Shown: positions 1 to 5,860 of the stretch, piece after piece | How positions within the stretch are numbered: the stretch's first letter is position 1 | Layout of the letters: each line of letters begins with the position of its first letter | Source of the DNA: Candidatus Nomurabacteria bacterium | GTDB taxonomy: Bacteria; Patescibacteriota; Minisyncoccia; Phycocordibacterales; UBA9973 | Length of the DNA stretch: 9,013 nt | Direction of reading: 5' to 3' | Assembly (NCBI GenBank): GCA_023267245.1 | Contig: JAHFNP010000021.1 | Coordinates: 1-9,013 of the forward strand | Notes under the pieces: model-generated | What the model was told of the DNA's origin: nothing | Seen by the model: the letters and a program-made list of their open reading frames with translations, nothing else | The model's database searches: none | Program-made: the position numbers and the translations under genes

Positions 1-1
1 G

Positions 2-331
2 AATGTAGGCAAAGAAATGACCAAAGTCTGGGAACTTGCAGCATCAAAAAGTTATAAAGAGATAGTAAAAATAGCTACGAAGGAGAATTTATCCGCTAAA
101 AGCTACTTGGCTGATGCCACAAGGAGTTTGCCTTCTGCTTTGTTGAATGCAAAGGCAAAAATAAAGAAGATGCAGAAAGTTCCTATATATAAAAGCAAGA
201 TAAATATTGATGCTAAAATCAGTCTTTGGCACGGGAAGAAGAAAATTTGCGACAATTTAAAAAGTTTTGAAGATATGGCCGAGAAATATAAAGCCTGGCT
301 CTTTAAAAATTATCCAAATTCAAATAAATAA
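2..331 (+). CDS. Unrecognised small basic protein, possibly the C-terminal end of a larger one
   Basis: The reading frame is open from base 2, so the gene may begin upstream of the window; the first ATG is at 17, which would give 104 residues. I do not recognise the family. The product is rich in Lys and Ala, has no obvious membrane segment or signal peptide, and looks helical in its first two thirds (many K/E/A residues), followed by a short segment with alternating hydrophobic residues around KINIDAKISLWHG and a final amphipathic stretch ending in KAWLFKNYP. No convincing ribosome binding site precedes the ATG at 17, which leaves both options open. The stop TAA (329-331) lies one base before the alaS ATG, so the two genes are probably co-transcribed. 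Being real is well supported by the coding-like composition and the tight junction; function is unknown. Confidence 0.6.
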   Translation, partial: NVGKEMTKVWELAASKSYKEIVKIATKENLSAKSYLADATRSLPSALLNAKAKIKKMQKVPIYKSKINIDAKISLWHGKKKICDNLKSFEDMAEKYKAWLFKNYPNSNK

Positions 332-332
332 T

Positions 333-2084
333 ATGCAATCAAACGAAATCAGAGAAAGGTTTTTAAAATTTTTTGAAGCAAGAGGGCACAGAATAATCCC
401 TTCAGCTTCGCTCGTGCCGGAGAACGATCCTTCGGTTCTTTTCAATACCGCCGGCATGCAGCCTCTCGTGCCTTACTTGCTCGGTCAAGAACACCCGATG
501 GGCAAGCGCATTGTCGATATTCAGAAATGCGTTCGGACCGGCGACCTCGACGATATCGGCGACAATCGCCATTTTTCTTTTTTTGAAATGATGGGCAACT
601 GGTCTCTCGGAGATTATTTTAAAGAAGATACGATCAAGTGGAGTTATGAATTTTTAACTAGCAAAGAAGAAGGGCTCGGCCTCGATGTGAATCGTCTTTA
701 TGTGACGATTTTTGAAGGTGATGAAAATGCGCCTTATGATCAAGAGTCGAAAGATATTTGGATGAGCTTGGGTATCGCAGAAAATCGGATTTACGCTTTA
801 CCGGCTGAAGACAACTGGTGGAGTCCGGGCGACAACGGTCCCTGCGGGCCTTGCAGTGAGATGTTCTACGATATGTCGGGGAATGTCGGCGATCTTCCAA
901 AAGAAGGTTTTGTTGAGGCGGTCAGAGCCGAAGATGTGATCGAAATCTGGAATGATGTCTTCATGGAGTATGAGAAAAAGGACGGTAGGGTGATTGGCAA
1001 GCTTGCGCAGAAAAATGTAGACACTGGCGCCGGACTTGAGCGCATCACCGCTGTGATGCAAAACAAGAAAACTGCGTACGATACTGATTTGCTGTCGGAT
1101 GTCATGAATTTAATCAAAGTAAACGCGAAAAATTATGTTGAAAAATTGGCGCGCGTCGTGGTCGATCATATCCGGACGGCGAGCTTCTTGATCTCCGACG
1201 GCGTCATACCGTCAAATAAAGATCAGGGCTATGTGCTGCGCCGGCTTATCCGCCGAGCGGTTTTCAAGATGAGCGTTCTGGAGGTGGATATTCGCATCTC
1301 AGAAAGGATTATTGATATTTTTGTCGATAAATATTTTTCTTCTTACAATAATTTAAACGGAGAATTTATAAAAAGTATTTTTAATGATGAAGAGAATAAA
1401 TTTTCAAAAACTATTCAGGAAGGCAAGAAGGAATTCGAAAAGGGGATTGATCCGTTTATTCTCGCGACGACATATGGTTTCCCGATTGAATTAACTTTAG
1501 AGTTGGCAAAAGAAAAAGGACAAACTATTGATCTTGAAGATTTTAATAAAAAGATGAAAGAGCACCAAGAACTTTCTCGCACATCTTCCGCTGGGATGTT
1601 CAAGGGCGGACTGGCGAATCACAATGAAAAGACCATTCGACTTCATACCGCGCATCACCTGCTTCTCGCTGCATTAAAGCAAGTAGTTAGTCCCGATATC
1701 AAACAGCGCGGAAGCAATATAACGGAAGAGCGCTTGCGCTTGGATTTTATGTGCGATCACAAACTGACGGATGAAGAAAAAAAGAAAGTGGAAGATTTAG
1801 TCAATGAAAAGATCCAAGCCGGATTAGATGTTGTTCGCCGGGAGATGCCTCTCGCTGAAGCGGAGAAGATCGGCGCCGAGATGGAGTTTGGCACAAAGTA
1901 TCCGGAGACAGTGAGTGTCTATTTTATTGGAGAAGACCCTTCGACAGGCTCAGGGCGCGCTTTCAGCGCGGAATTCTGCGGCGGCCCGCATGTCGAAAAC
2001 ACTAAAGACCTTGGACATTTTAAGATTCAAAAAGAAGAAGCTGTCGCCGCCGGCATCAGGCGCATCAAAGCAGTGCTGAAATAA
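333..2084 (+). CDS. alaS: Alanyl-tRNA synthetase, short form lacking the C-terminal C-Ala domain
   Basis: Charges tRNA-Ala with alanine in the cytoplasm and hydrolyses mischarged Ser/Gly-tRNA-Ala. 583 residues from the ATG at 333; the longer frame from 267 overlaps the upstream gene and its extra 22 residues do not resemble AlaRS, whereas MQSNEIRERFLKFF is the normal family start. Class II motif 1 lies near residues 17-51, motif 2 at 68-97 (RTGDLDDIG, then NRHFSFFEMMGNWSLGDYF), and motif 3 at about 229-237 (VDTGAGLER). DNGPCGPCSE lies between motifs 2 and 3. The tRNA-recognition helices follow, then the editing domain with HxxxH at H438/H442 and CxxxH at C549/H553 (CGGPH, where most bacteria have CGGTH). 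The protein ends at GIRRIKAVLK, directly after editing, so the oligomerisation and C-Ala region found in about 875-residue enzymes is absent. The loop before CGGPH carries an unusual PSTGSGRA insertion (see repeat at 1937). One base separates it from the upstream gene. Confidence 0.97.
   Translation: MQSNEIRERFLKFFEARGHRIIPSASLVPENDPSVLFNTAGMQPLVPYLLGQEHPMGKRIVDIQKCVRTGDLDDIGDNRHFSFFEMMGNWSLGDYFKEDTIKWSYEFLTSKEEGLGLDVNRLYVTIFEGDENAPYDQESKDIWMSLGIAENRIYALPAEDNWWSPGDNGPCGPCSEMFYDMSGNVGDLPKEGFVEAVRAEDVIEIWNDVFMEYEKKDGRVIGKLAQKNVDTGAGLERITAVMQNKKTAYDTDLLSDVMNLIKVNAKNYVEKLARVVVDHIRTASFLISDGVIPSNKDQGYVLRRLIRRAVFKMSVLEVDIRISERIIDIFVDKYFSSYNNLNGEFIKSIFNDEENKFSKTIQEGKKEFEKGIDPFILATTYGFPIELTLELAKEKGQTIDLEDFNKKMKEHQELSRTSSAGMFKGGLANHNEKTIRLHTAHHLLLAALKQVVSPDIKQRGSNITEERLRLDFMCDHKLTDEEKKKVEDLVNEKIQAGLDVVRREMPLAEAEKIGAEMEFGTKYPETVSVYFIGEDPSTGSGRAFSAEFCGGPHVENTKDLGHFKIQKEEAVAAGIRRIKAVLK
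1937..1955 (+). repeat. Dispersed-repeat-like 19-mer inside alaS
   Basis: The sequence CCCTTCGACAGGCTCAGGG, with CCCT/AGGG ends in inverted orientation, is read in frame within alaS and gives the peptide PSTGSG. It sits in the editing-domain loop just before C549. From memory, near-identical TTCGACA(A/G)GCTCAGG sequences are scattered at high copy through many bacterial genomes and give odd PSTSSG or FDKLR peptides in predicted proteins. Only one copy is visible in this window, so calling it a repeat rests on that recollection and not on the window itself. Confidence 0.45.
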
Positions 2085-2088
2085 GATA

Positions 2089-2117
2089 CTTTACTTTTTT
2101 AGGTCATATAGTATAAT
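2089..2117 (+). promoter_or_regulatory. Candidate promoter for the 122-residue orphan gene
   Basis: A perfect TATAAT (2112-2117) lies about 27 bases before the ATG at 2144. The -35 side is weak (CTTTAC at 2089-2094, 17-base spacer). Transcription would start around 2124 and give a leader of about 20 bases without a Shine-Dalgarno sequence. A promoter here would also rule out the TTG at 2117 as the start codon, since it overlaps the -10 box. Confidence 0.45.
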
Positions 2118-2143
2118 TGGCTGGTACAATAAATTCTTTAAAA

Positions 2144-2512
2144 ATGACAAAATGGAGCGAAGTTTTAGTCTTTCTGAGTCAAAATAATAATGCCGGTACT
2201 TTCGTCAGTTTTAGTAATGGAGATAAAAATGAATCTGGATATTCCTCTTCATCCACCATTAGTAAGTTTGGCGATAATTATTTGTTAATAAATTTTCCGA
2301 ATAAGGATGCCTTTAAAAAGCATGAATTGTATTTAAAAAAGAATGATTCATGTTTTCTATCAATAATAAACATTAAAAAATCGCCAAGCATTTTAGTAAA
2401 TGACTTGGAGATGATCACTAACCTTGAATGCAAATTTATAGAATTCAAGGAAGAGGAATTGCTGATAGAAATCAAGCGCATTCTACTCAATAATATCCCG
2501 GCTCAAAGATGA
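2144..2512 (+). CDS. Unrecognised protein of 122 residues
   Basis: I chose the ATG at 2144 over an in-frame TTG at 2117, because the TTG overlaps a TATAAT box and would need a leaderless or unmarked start. The protein begins MTKWSEVLVFLSQNN and has no signal peptide or membrane segment. It looks like a small alpha/beta protein: an N-terminal amphipathic helix, a Ser/Asn-rich loop (SGYSSSSTISKFG), hydrophobic strands (NYLLINFP, CFLSIINI), and a C-terminal acidic/hydrophobic helix (EEELLIEIKRILLNN). No catalytic motif is recognisable. Codon use is more AT-rich than the neighbouring alaS, which may reflect weak expression or a lineage-specific origin. It has its own candidate promoter and ends 8 bases before a strong terminator, so it appears to be a monocistronic unit. 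Confidence 0.65.
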   Translation: MTKWSEVLVFLSQNNNAGTFVSFSNGDKNESGYSSSSTISKFGDNYLLINFPNKDAFKKHELYLKKNDSCFLSIINIKKSPSILVNDLEMITNLECKFIEFKEEELLIEIKRILLNNIPAQR

Positions 2513-2520
2513 CGCAGAAT

Positions 2521-2553
2521 AAGAGGTCTTTCGGAAGAAAGCCTCTTTTTTTT
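2521..2553 (+). terminator. Intrinsic terminator after the 122-residue gene
   Basis: Stem arms AAGAGG-T-CTTTC (2521-2532) and GAAAG-CCTCTT (2537-2547) form 11 base pairs with one bulged T, closed by a GGAA tetraloop, and run into eight T residues (2546-2553). It is a canonical Rho-independent terminator on the + strand, separating the orphan gene from the structured gap beyond. Confidence 0.93.
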
Positions 2554-2568
2554 ATTTAAATTAAATAT

Positions 2569-2711
2569 TTTGTGTGAGGCAAGACCTCGCACAAACAGGA
2601 GTTCAAACACTAAGCATTTAGTTCGCAGACTTTGCTATCGCTAAGTGTGCGAAAAGTTTTTTGCTACTTTTCTACTAACTCTGACAGCTGACGGAGATAG
2701 CAGAATCCGTC
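2569..2711 (+). other. Gap with nested inverted repeats; possible structured RNA
   Basis: This part of the 247-base gap (2554-2800) has no open reading frame worth calling but several inverted repeats. An 11-bp hairpin with one G-T pair spans 2569-2579/2585-2595 (TTTGTGTGAGG, loop CAAGA). TTCGCA 2622-2627 pairs with TGCGAA 2648-2653. GAAAAG 2651-2656 pairs with CTTTTC 2667-2672. GACGGA 2690-2695 pairs with TCCGTC 2706-2711, with a 10-base loop GATAGCAGAA. That loop is complementary over 9 positions (one G-T) to TTTGCTATC at 2631-2639, which would form a pseudoknot. It matches no RNA family I recognise. Alternatives are decayed sequence or a degenerate repeat element; some pairings exclude each other. 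Confidence 0.3.
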
Positions 2712-2736
2712 CAAGCTAGTGAACCATTACGGTCTC

Positions 2737-2765
2737 TTGACTTGTCGATATTTATGTGATAACTT
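2737..2765 (+). promoter_or_regulatory. Candidate promoter for the 134-residue orphan gene
   Basis: TTGACT (2737-2742, five of six consensus bases) is followed by either GATAAC (2758-2763) with an extended-10 TGT just before it and a 15-base spacer, or TAACTT (2760-2765) with a 17-base spacer. Transcription would start around 2770, ahead of the ATG at 2801. This argues against the GTG at 2756 as start codon, because it lies inside the promoter. Confidence 0.6.
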
Positions 2766-2800
2766 ATGGCCAGATTTGTATCACTTTAAAAACTGAAGTC

Positions 2801-3205
2801 ATGAAAAAAAATATGCCAAAGTCACTTGAATCCCAGAGTTGGATTTTCTTTAACAAAATGAGTACTCTTCAAGAACTTGCCGAAACAGCCGGCTGTGCCA
2901 AAGAATTACTCAATAGTGCTCAGGTCAGGAAATTTGATCCGCTTAATAAGGAAGCTGACGCGTTCTGGATCAGGGATTTCAAAAACACCCGCGAACATCT
3001 CTCAGATCTGCTCTCTACTATGGAAACGCGGAGGAAAGATGCTATAGAGGATTTTTTTGAAGAAAAGAATTTGCTTTCAAAAAGACAAAAGGCCAAATTC
3101 ACCAAAAGGAATATCGCCCTGAAGGTTCAAATTGCCAATACCCATTTACTTATCCAAAAGATGATGGAAATGGAAACTCAGCTCGACCCAACGGATGAAA
3201 TATGA
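2801..3205 (+). CDS. Unrecognised helical, possibly coiled-coil protein of 134 residues
   Basis: The ATG at 2801 (MKKNMPKSLESQSW) is preferred to an in-frame GTG at 2756 that overlaps the promoter. The product is highly charged (many K, E, R, D), lacks a signal peptide and membrane segment, and is predicted by eye to be almost entirely helical. Segments such as STLQELAETAGCAKELLNSA, TREHLSDLLSTMETRRKDAI and LLIQKMMEMETQL have heptad-like spacing of hydrophobic residues, so a helical bundle or coiled coil is likely. I see no catalytic or nucleic-acid-binding motif. It stands alone between its own promoter and a very strong terminator. It could be a small adaptor or regulator, but nothing in the sequence identifies a partner. 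Confidence 0.7.
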   Translation: MKKNMPKSLESQSWIFFNKMSTLQELAETAGCAKELLNSAQVRKFDPLNKEADAFWIRDFKNTREHLSDLLSTMETRRKDAIEDFFEEKNLLSKRQKAKFTKRNIALKVQIANTHLLIQKMMEMETQLDPTDEI

Positions 3206-3222
3206 TTTAGGGAAAATGACCC

Positions 3223-3261
3223 AAAAGCCGAACATTAAATTATTAATGTTCGGCTTTTTTT
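3223..3261 (+). terminator. Strong intrinsic terminator, 16-bp perfect stem
   Basis: Arms AAAAGCCGAACATTAA (3223-3238) and its exact complement (3243-3258) flank the loop ATTA, and the T run continues to 3261. Because the stem has an A-run on its left side and a T-run on its right, it could terminate in both directions. It closes the orphan island before the actin-like ATPase gene. Confidence 0.95.
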
Positions 3262-3272
3262 AAATTTCAATA

Positions 3273-3281
3273 TGTTACAAT
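3273..3281 (+). promoter_or_regulatory. Extended -10 promoter giving a probably leaderless transcript
   Basis: TGTTACAAT combines the extended-10 TGn with TACAAT (3276-3281, five of six consensus bases). No -35 match is visible, because the terminator T-run occupies that place. With the usual distance of about 7 bases, transcription begins at or next to the A of the ATG at 3289, so the mRNA of the downstream gene would have essentially no 5' leader. Confidence 0.6.
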
Positions 3282-3288
3282 AAAAGCA

Positions 3289-4533
3289 ATGAAGTCTTCA
3301 AAACAAAAAGAAGAGATCGTCGCTATTTATGATATCGGCTCCGGGTCTGTCGGCGGAGCCTTGGTTAGTATTCCGAAAACTAGCAAGAAGAAATCTTTTA
3401 ATTTTTTAACCTTAAGTGCGGAAGAGTCGCCGGAAGACAAGCCTCTAGTTTTATACAGCACTCGAACTCCAATAACTTTAAATCAAGATTTTGATTTCGA
3501 TCATTTTTTATTCGAAACTGGCCGGGCTCTGGAGAATGTTTCCAAGAAAATGGAACAGGCCCTTTTTACCCCACCGATGGCGGGGCGAGGCGCACCCGCA
3601 AAAGTTTTCTGTTTCTTGTCTGCGCCGTGGTATTCCTGCCAGACGCGGATTATAAAGCTTAAAAGAAATACACCGTATAAATTCACAGAGAAGCTTGCAG
3701 AAGAATATATCCAAAAGGAAATAAAGAACTTCGAGAGCATTCAAGCCAAGCATTTTGAAAATACGGGAGAAAAAATGCGCCTAATTGAAAGTCGGATTAT
3801 GGAGATGAAATTAAACGGCTACAAGACCGCTATGCCGTTTGATAAAAAAATCAGTGAATTCGAAATAGCCTTATTTGTCGCCGTCGGTTCAGAGAGAATC
3901 CTCGGAGCGATCGAACACCAAATTCAGCATTTCTTCAATCAGGAAGTGGTTTTTGAATCCTTTATTTTCCCGTCTTTTGCTGTCAGCCGAGATATCTTCC
4001 CGGATGAAAAGAATTTTATCTCGATAGACATTGCCGGAGAGGTGACTGACCTTTCCGTCTCGAGAGACGAAGTCTTGGACGAATCGATCACATATCCATT
4101 GGGCAAAAATTATTTTATCCGCGAGATCAGCCGGGCGCTAGGCCTAGACTCCTTCGACGCGCATTCGGCTTTGACTCTTTATCTGAGCGGACATGGACAC
4201 AAAGCGATGAATAAAAAGCTAGAGCCGATTCTAGCGCGAGCTGGCATGCAATGGCTTTCATATTTTCAAAATGCGCTTAGGGAGATCTCCGGCAAGAAGT
4301 CCATACCGGCGAAGATTTTTTTGACCGCCGATCCGGATATGTCGGCTTGGTTCGGAGAACTTTTAAAAATGGAAGAATTTCATAAATATACGCTTACAGA
4401 TAATAAATTTAATGTTACAATAATAAAACCAAGCGACCTTTATGATTTTATAAATTTCCGGAGCGGATTAAAGAGAGATGAATTTTTAATGATCGAAGCA
4501 ATTTTTATCAATAGAATTAAAAACCATGCCTAA
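3289..4533 (+). CDS. Divergent actin-like ATPase of the FtsA/PilM type
   Basis: 414 residues, no signal peptide, cytoplasmic. The phosphate-1 loop of the actin/Hsp70 fold is visible near residues 13-25 (IYDIGSGSVGGAL, D15 and G17). The phosphate-2 loop is at about 245-257 (SIDIAGEVTDLSV, D247 and D254), followed by the YPLGKNYFIREISRAL segment that corresponds to the G-K region after phosphate 2 in FtsA. The adenosine-binding segment would be near residues 343-350 (IFLTADPD), where FtsA and PilM usually have a Gly-rich TGGGS; this divergence makes normal ATP binding uncertain. Residues about 115-200 are charged and helical, consistent with a subdomain inserted between the two loops. The next gene starts, or originally started, inside its last codons, so the two are translationally coupled. 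By analogy with PilM/PilN, the protein may bind the cytoplasmic tail of that bitopic partner (inference). It resembles neither MreB nor DnaK closely. Confidence 0.8.
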   Translation: MKSSKQKEEIVAIYDIGSGSVGGALVSIPKTSKKKSFNFLTLSAEESPEDKPLVLYSTRTPITLNQDFDFDHFLFETGRALENVSKKMEQALFTPPMAGRGAPAKVFCFLSAPWYSCQTRIIKLKRNTPYKFTEKLAEEYIQKEIKNFESIQAKHFENTGEKMRLIESRIMEMKLNGYKTAMPFDKKISEFEIALFVAVGSERILGAIEHQIQHFFNQEVVFESFIFPSFAVSRDIFPDEKNFISIDIAGEVTDLSVSRDEVLDESITYPLGKNYFIREISRALGLDSFDAHSALTLYLSGHGHKAMNKKLEPILARAGMQWLSYFQNALREISGKKSIPAKIFLTADPDMSAWFGELLKMEEFHKYTLTDNKFNVTIIKPSDLYDFINFRSGLKRDEFLMIEAIFINRIKNHA

Positions 4534-4546
4534 AAATGTAGCCTAA
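4526..4546 (+). other. Original start of the J-like gene, interrupted by an in-frame TAA
   Basis: An ATG at 4526 overlaps the stop of the ATPase gene (ATGCCTAA, 4526-4533) and is in the same frame as the downstream membrane protein. It reads MPKNVA and then TAA (4544-4546), after which the frame stays open as DIIKRPRKPAPKAEASS up to the TTG at 4598. If TAA were CAA, the protein would begin MPKNVAQDIIKRPRK without a break. One C-to-T change, a base-call error, or a real nonsense codon followed by re-initiation would each explain this. Confidence 0.7.
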
Positions 4547-4597
4547 GACATAATCAAGAGACCTAGAAAGCCAGCCCCAAAAGCTGAAGCGTCTAGT

Positions 4598-5860
4598 TTG
4601 GTCAAGCACGAAATAAATCATCATAGAGAAACAACACCCAGCAAGAAGATCTGGGAAAATACCAGCAGCAAGCGTCATTATCCGTCCTACCCGACAATCG
4701 AAAGAAATGAAGGCGGTTCCAAGATCGCTCTCTGGTCTATCGCCGTCATATCTTTTATCTTTCTTGTTTTTGCTTTCTCGACTTTATTTGCCGCCGCAAC
4801 GATTACGATCCATCCTAAAGAAAATGCATACTCGTTGACCAGTTCTGTTTTCAAGGCCCAAAAAGATTCTCCTCAATCCGATATAGCTTTTGAAGTTATG
4901 AGTCTCGAGGGATCTATGAGTAAATCTTTGCCCGCACCCAAAGTTTTATCCGTAGAAAATAAAGCTGCAGGCAAGGCCGTCATATATAACGATTTCAGCA
5001 AGGAGGCTCAAAAACTTATCATCAACACTCGTCTAGAGACAGGCGACGGCAAGATCTATCGCATCGATAATGCGGTGACCGTCCCGGGCCAACATGTTTC
5101 AGCCGGAGTGACCGTCCCGGGTTCGGTTTTGGTTTCGATCCACGCCGACCAAGCCGGCGAGGAATATAATATACCTTCTTCTACTTTTACAATTCCGGGA
5201 TTTAAGGGCGGTCCAAAATATGAAAAGTTCTCCGCATTCTCCAAGGACAAGATAGACGGAGGCATTAAAGGCACAGTCCATGTGATCGACGAACAAGACG
5301 CCCTGGCGGCCAGAGCTGAGATGGTGACTGCGCTCAAAGACGATTTAATCAAAAAAGCAAAGCTTCAAGTCCCTAAGGGATTCATCCTTTACGATGACGC
5401 GATATTTTATGCGCCTAATCAGGACAAAGTAAATTTGGAATCCAAGGAAGATTCTGTGCCGGTAGAGCTTGCCGGAAAAGTATACGGAATTATTTTGGAT
5501 GAAAATAAACTTTCTGCGAATATTGCAAAAGACCAGAAAGATATTAATTCAGATGAAGTAATCATCGCTGGAATTTCAGACCTTAATTTTTCTCTAAAAA
5601 ACAGGGATCAAATCGACCCTGCGACCGTTAGTGAAATCGAATTTTCTCTAACCGGCCAAGGCAAGGTTATCGCGAAAGTGGACGAGGATAAATTAAAGGC
5701 CGATTTGCTTGGCAAATCAAAGAAACAACTCCAAAGCATATTGGCCAATTTCCCTAATATAGAGAAGGCCGAAGCCGTTATAAAGCCGTTCTGGATGTCT
5801 TCATTTCCAGGCCAAAAAAAGGATATAAAAGTAATTAACATTGAGGAGACTGCAAAATAG
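4598..5860 (+). CDS. Bitopic membrane protein with extracytoplasmic baseplate-J-like domain
   Basis: From the TTG at 4598 the protein has 420 residues; 24 more in-frame codons precede it, starting at an ATG (4526) that is cut off by a TAA. The TTG is the first standard start after that stop and is needed to keep the membrane segment, but no ribosome binding site supports it. Residues 1-42 are a polar, basic cytoplasmic tail, and residues 43-66 form a single hydrophobic span (IALWSIAVISFIFLVFAF onwards). The rest should be outside. Residues about 123-203 match the pattern of the baseplate J/gp47-like domain of Parcubacteria proteins: AVIYNDFS, NTRLETGDGKIYRI, VTVPG, VPGSVLVSIHAD, AGEEYNI, FTIPGFKG. 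The C-terminal half has alternating beta/alpha segments and no motif I recognise. It probably assembles at the cell surface with the upstream ATPase; the role is unknown. The start, not the gene, is the main doubt. Confidence 0.75.
   Translation: MVKHEINHHRETTPSKKIWENTSSKRHYPSYPTIERNEGGSKIALWSIAVISFIFLVFAFSTLFAAATITIHPKENAYSLTSSVFKAQKDSPQSDIAFEVMSLEGSMSKSLPAPKVLSVENKAAGKAVIYNDFSKEAQKLIINTRLETGDGKIYRIDNAVTVPGQHVSAGVTVPGSVLVSIHADQAGEEYNIPSSTFTIPGFKGGPKYEKFSAFSKDKIDGGIKGTVHVIDEQDALAARAEMVTALKDDLIKKAKLQVPKGFILYDDAIFYAPNQDKVNLESKEDSVPVELAGKVYGIILDENKLSANIAKDQKDINSDEVIIAGISDLNFSLKNRDQIDPATVSEIEFSLTGQGKVIAKVDEDKLKADLLGKSKKQLQSILANFPNIEKAEAVIKPFWMSSFPGQKKDIKVINIEETAK
5075..5121 (+). repeat. 14-bp direct repeat inside the J-like domain
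   Basis: GTGACCGTCCCGGG occurs at 5075-5088 and exactly again at 5108-5121. The 33-base distance equals 11 codons, so both copies are read in the same frame and give VTVPG twice. This fits either a small in-frame duplication or two structurally equivalent strand-turn elements. Confidence 0.8.

Noticed and set aside
267..332. Upstream in-frame ATG that would lengthen alaS by 22 residues
   Set aside because: It overlaps the preceding gene and the extra residues do not resemble AlaRS, whereas the ATG at 333 gives the normal family start.
2085..2116. Terminator directly after alaS
   Set aside because: There is a short T-run (2095-2100) but no stem before it.
2117..2143. TTG start at 2117 for the 122-residue protein
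   Set aside because: It overlaps a perfect TATAAT box; the ATG at 2144 is downstream of the predicted transcription start.
2554..2736. tRNA or a known RNA (tmRNA, 6S, SRP RNA, RNase P) in the gap
   Set aside because: No cloverleaf, T-loop GTTCRA context, CCA end, tag frame or other recognisable core element was found.
2756..2800. GTG start at 2756 for the 134-residue protein
   Set aside because: It lies inside the predicted promoter (TTGACT with GATAAC or TAACTT), so it would not be in the transcript.
2510..3205. UGA recoded as an amino acid (genetic code 25 of some CPR phyla)
   Set aside because: TGA ends two genes right before strong terminators (2510-2512 and 3203-3205), so it acts as a stop here. 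Code 25 would also not explain the TAA at 4544.
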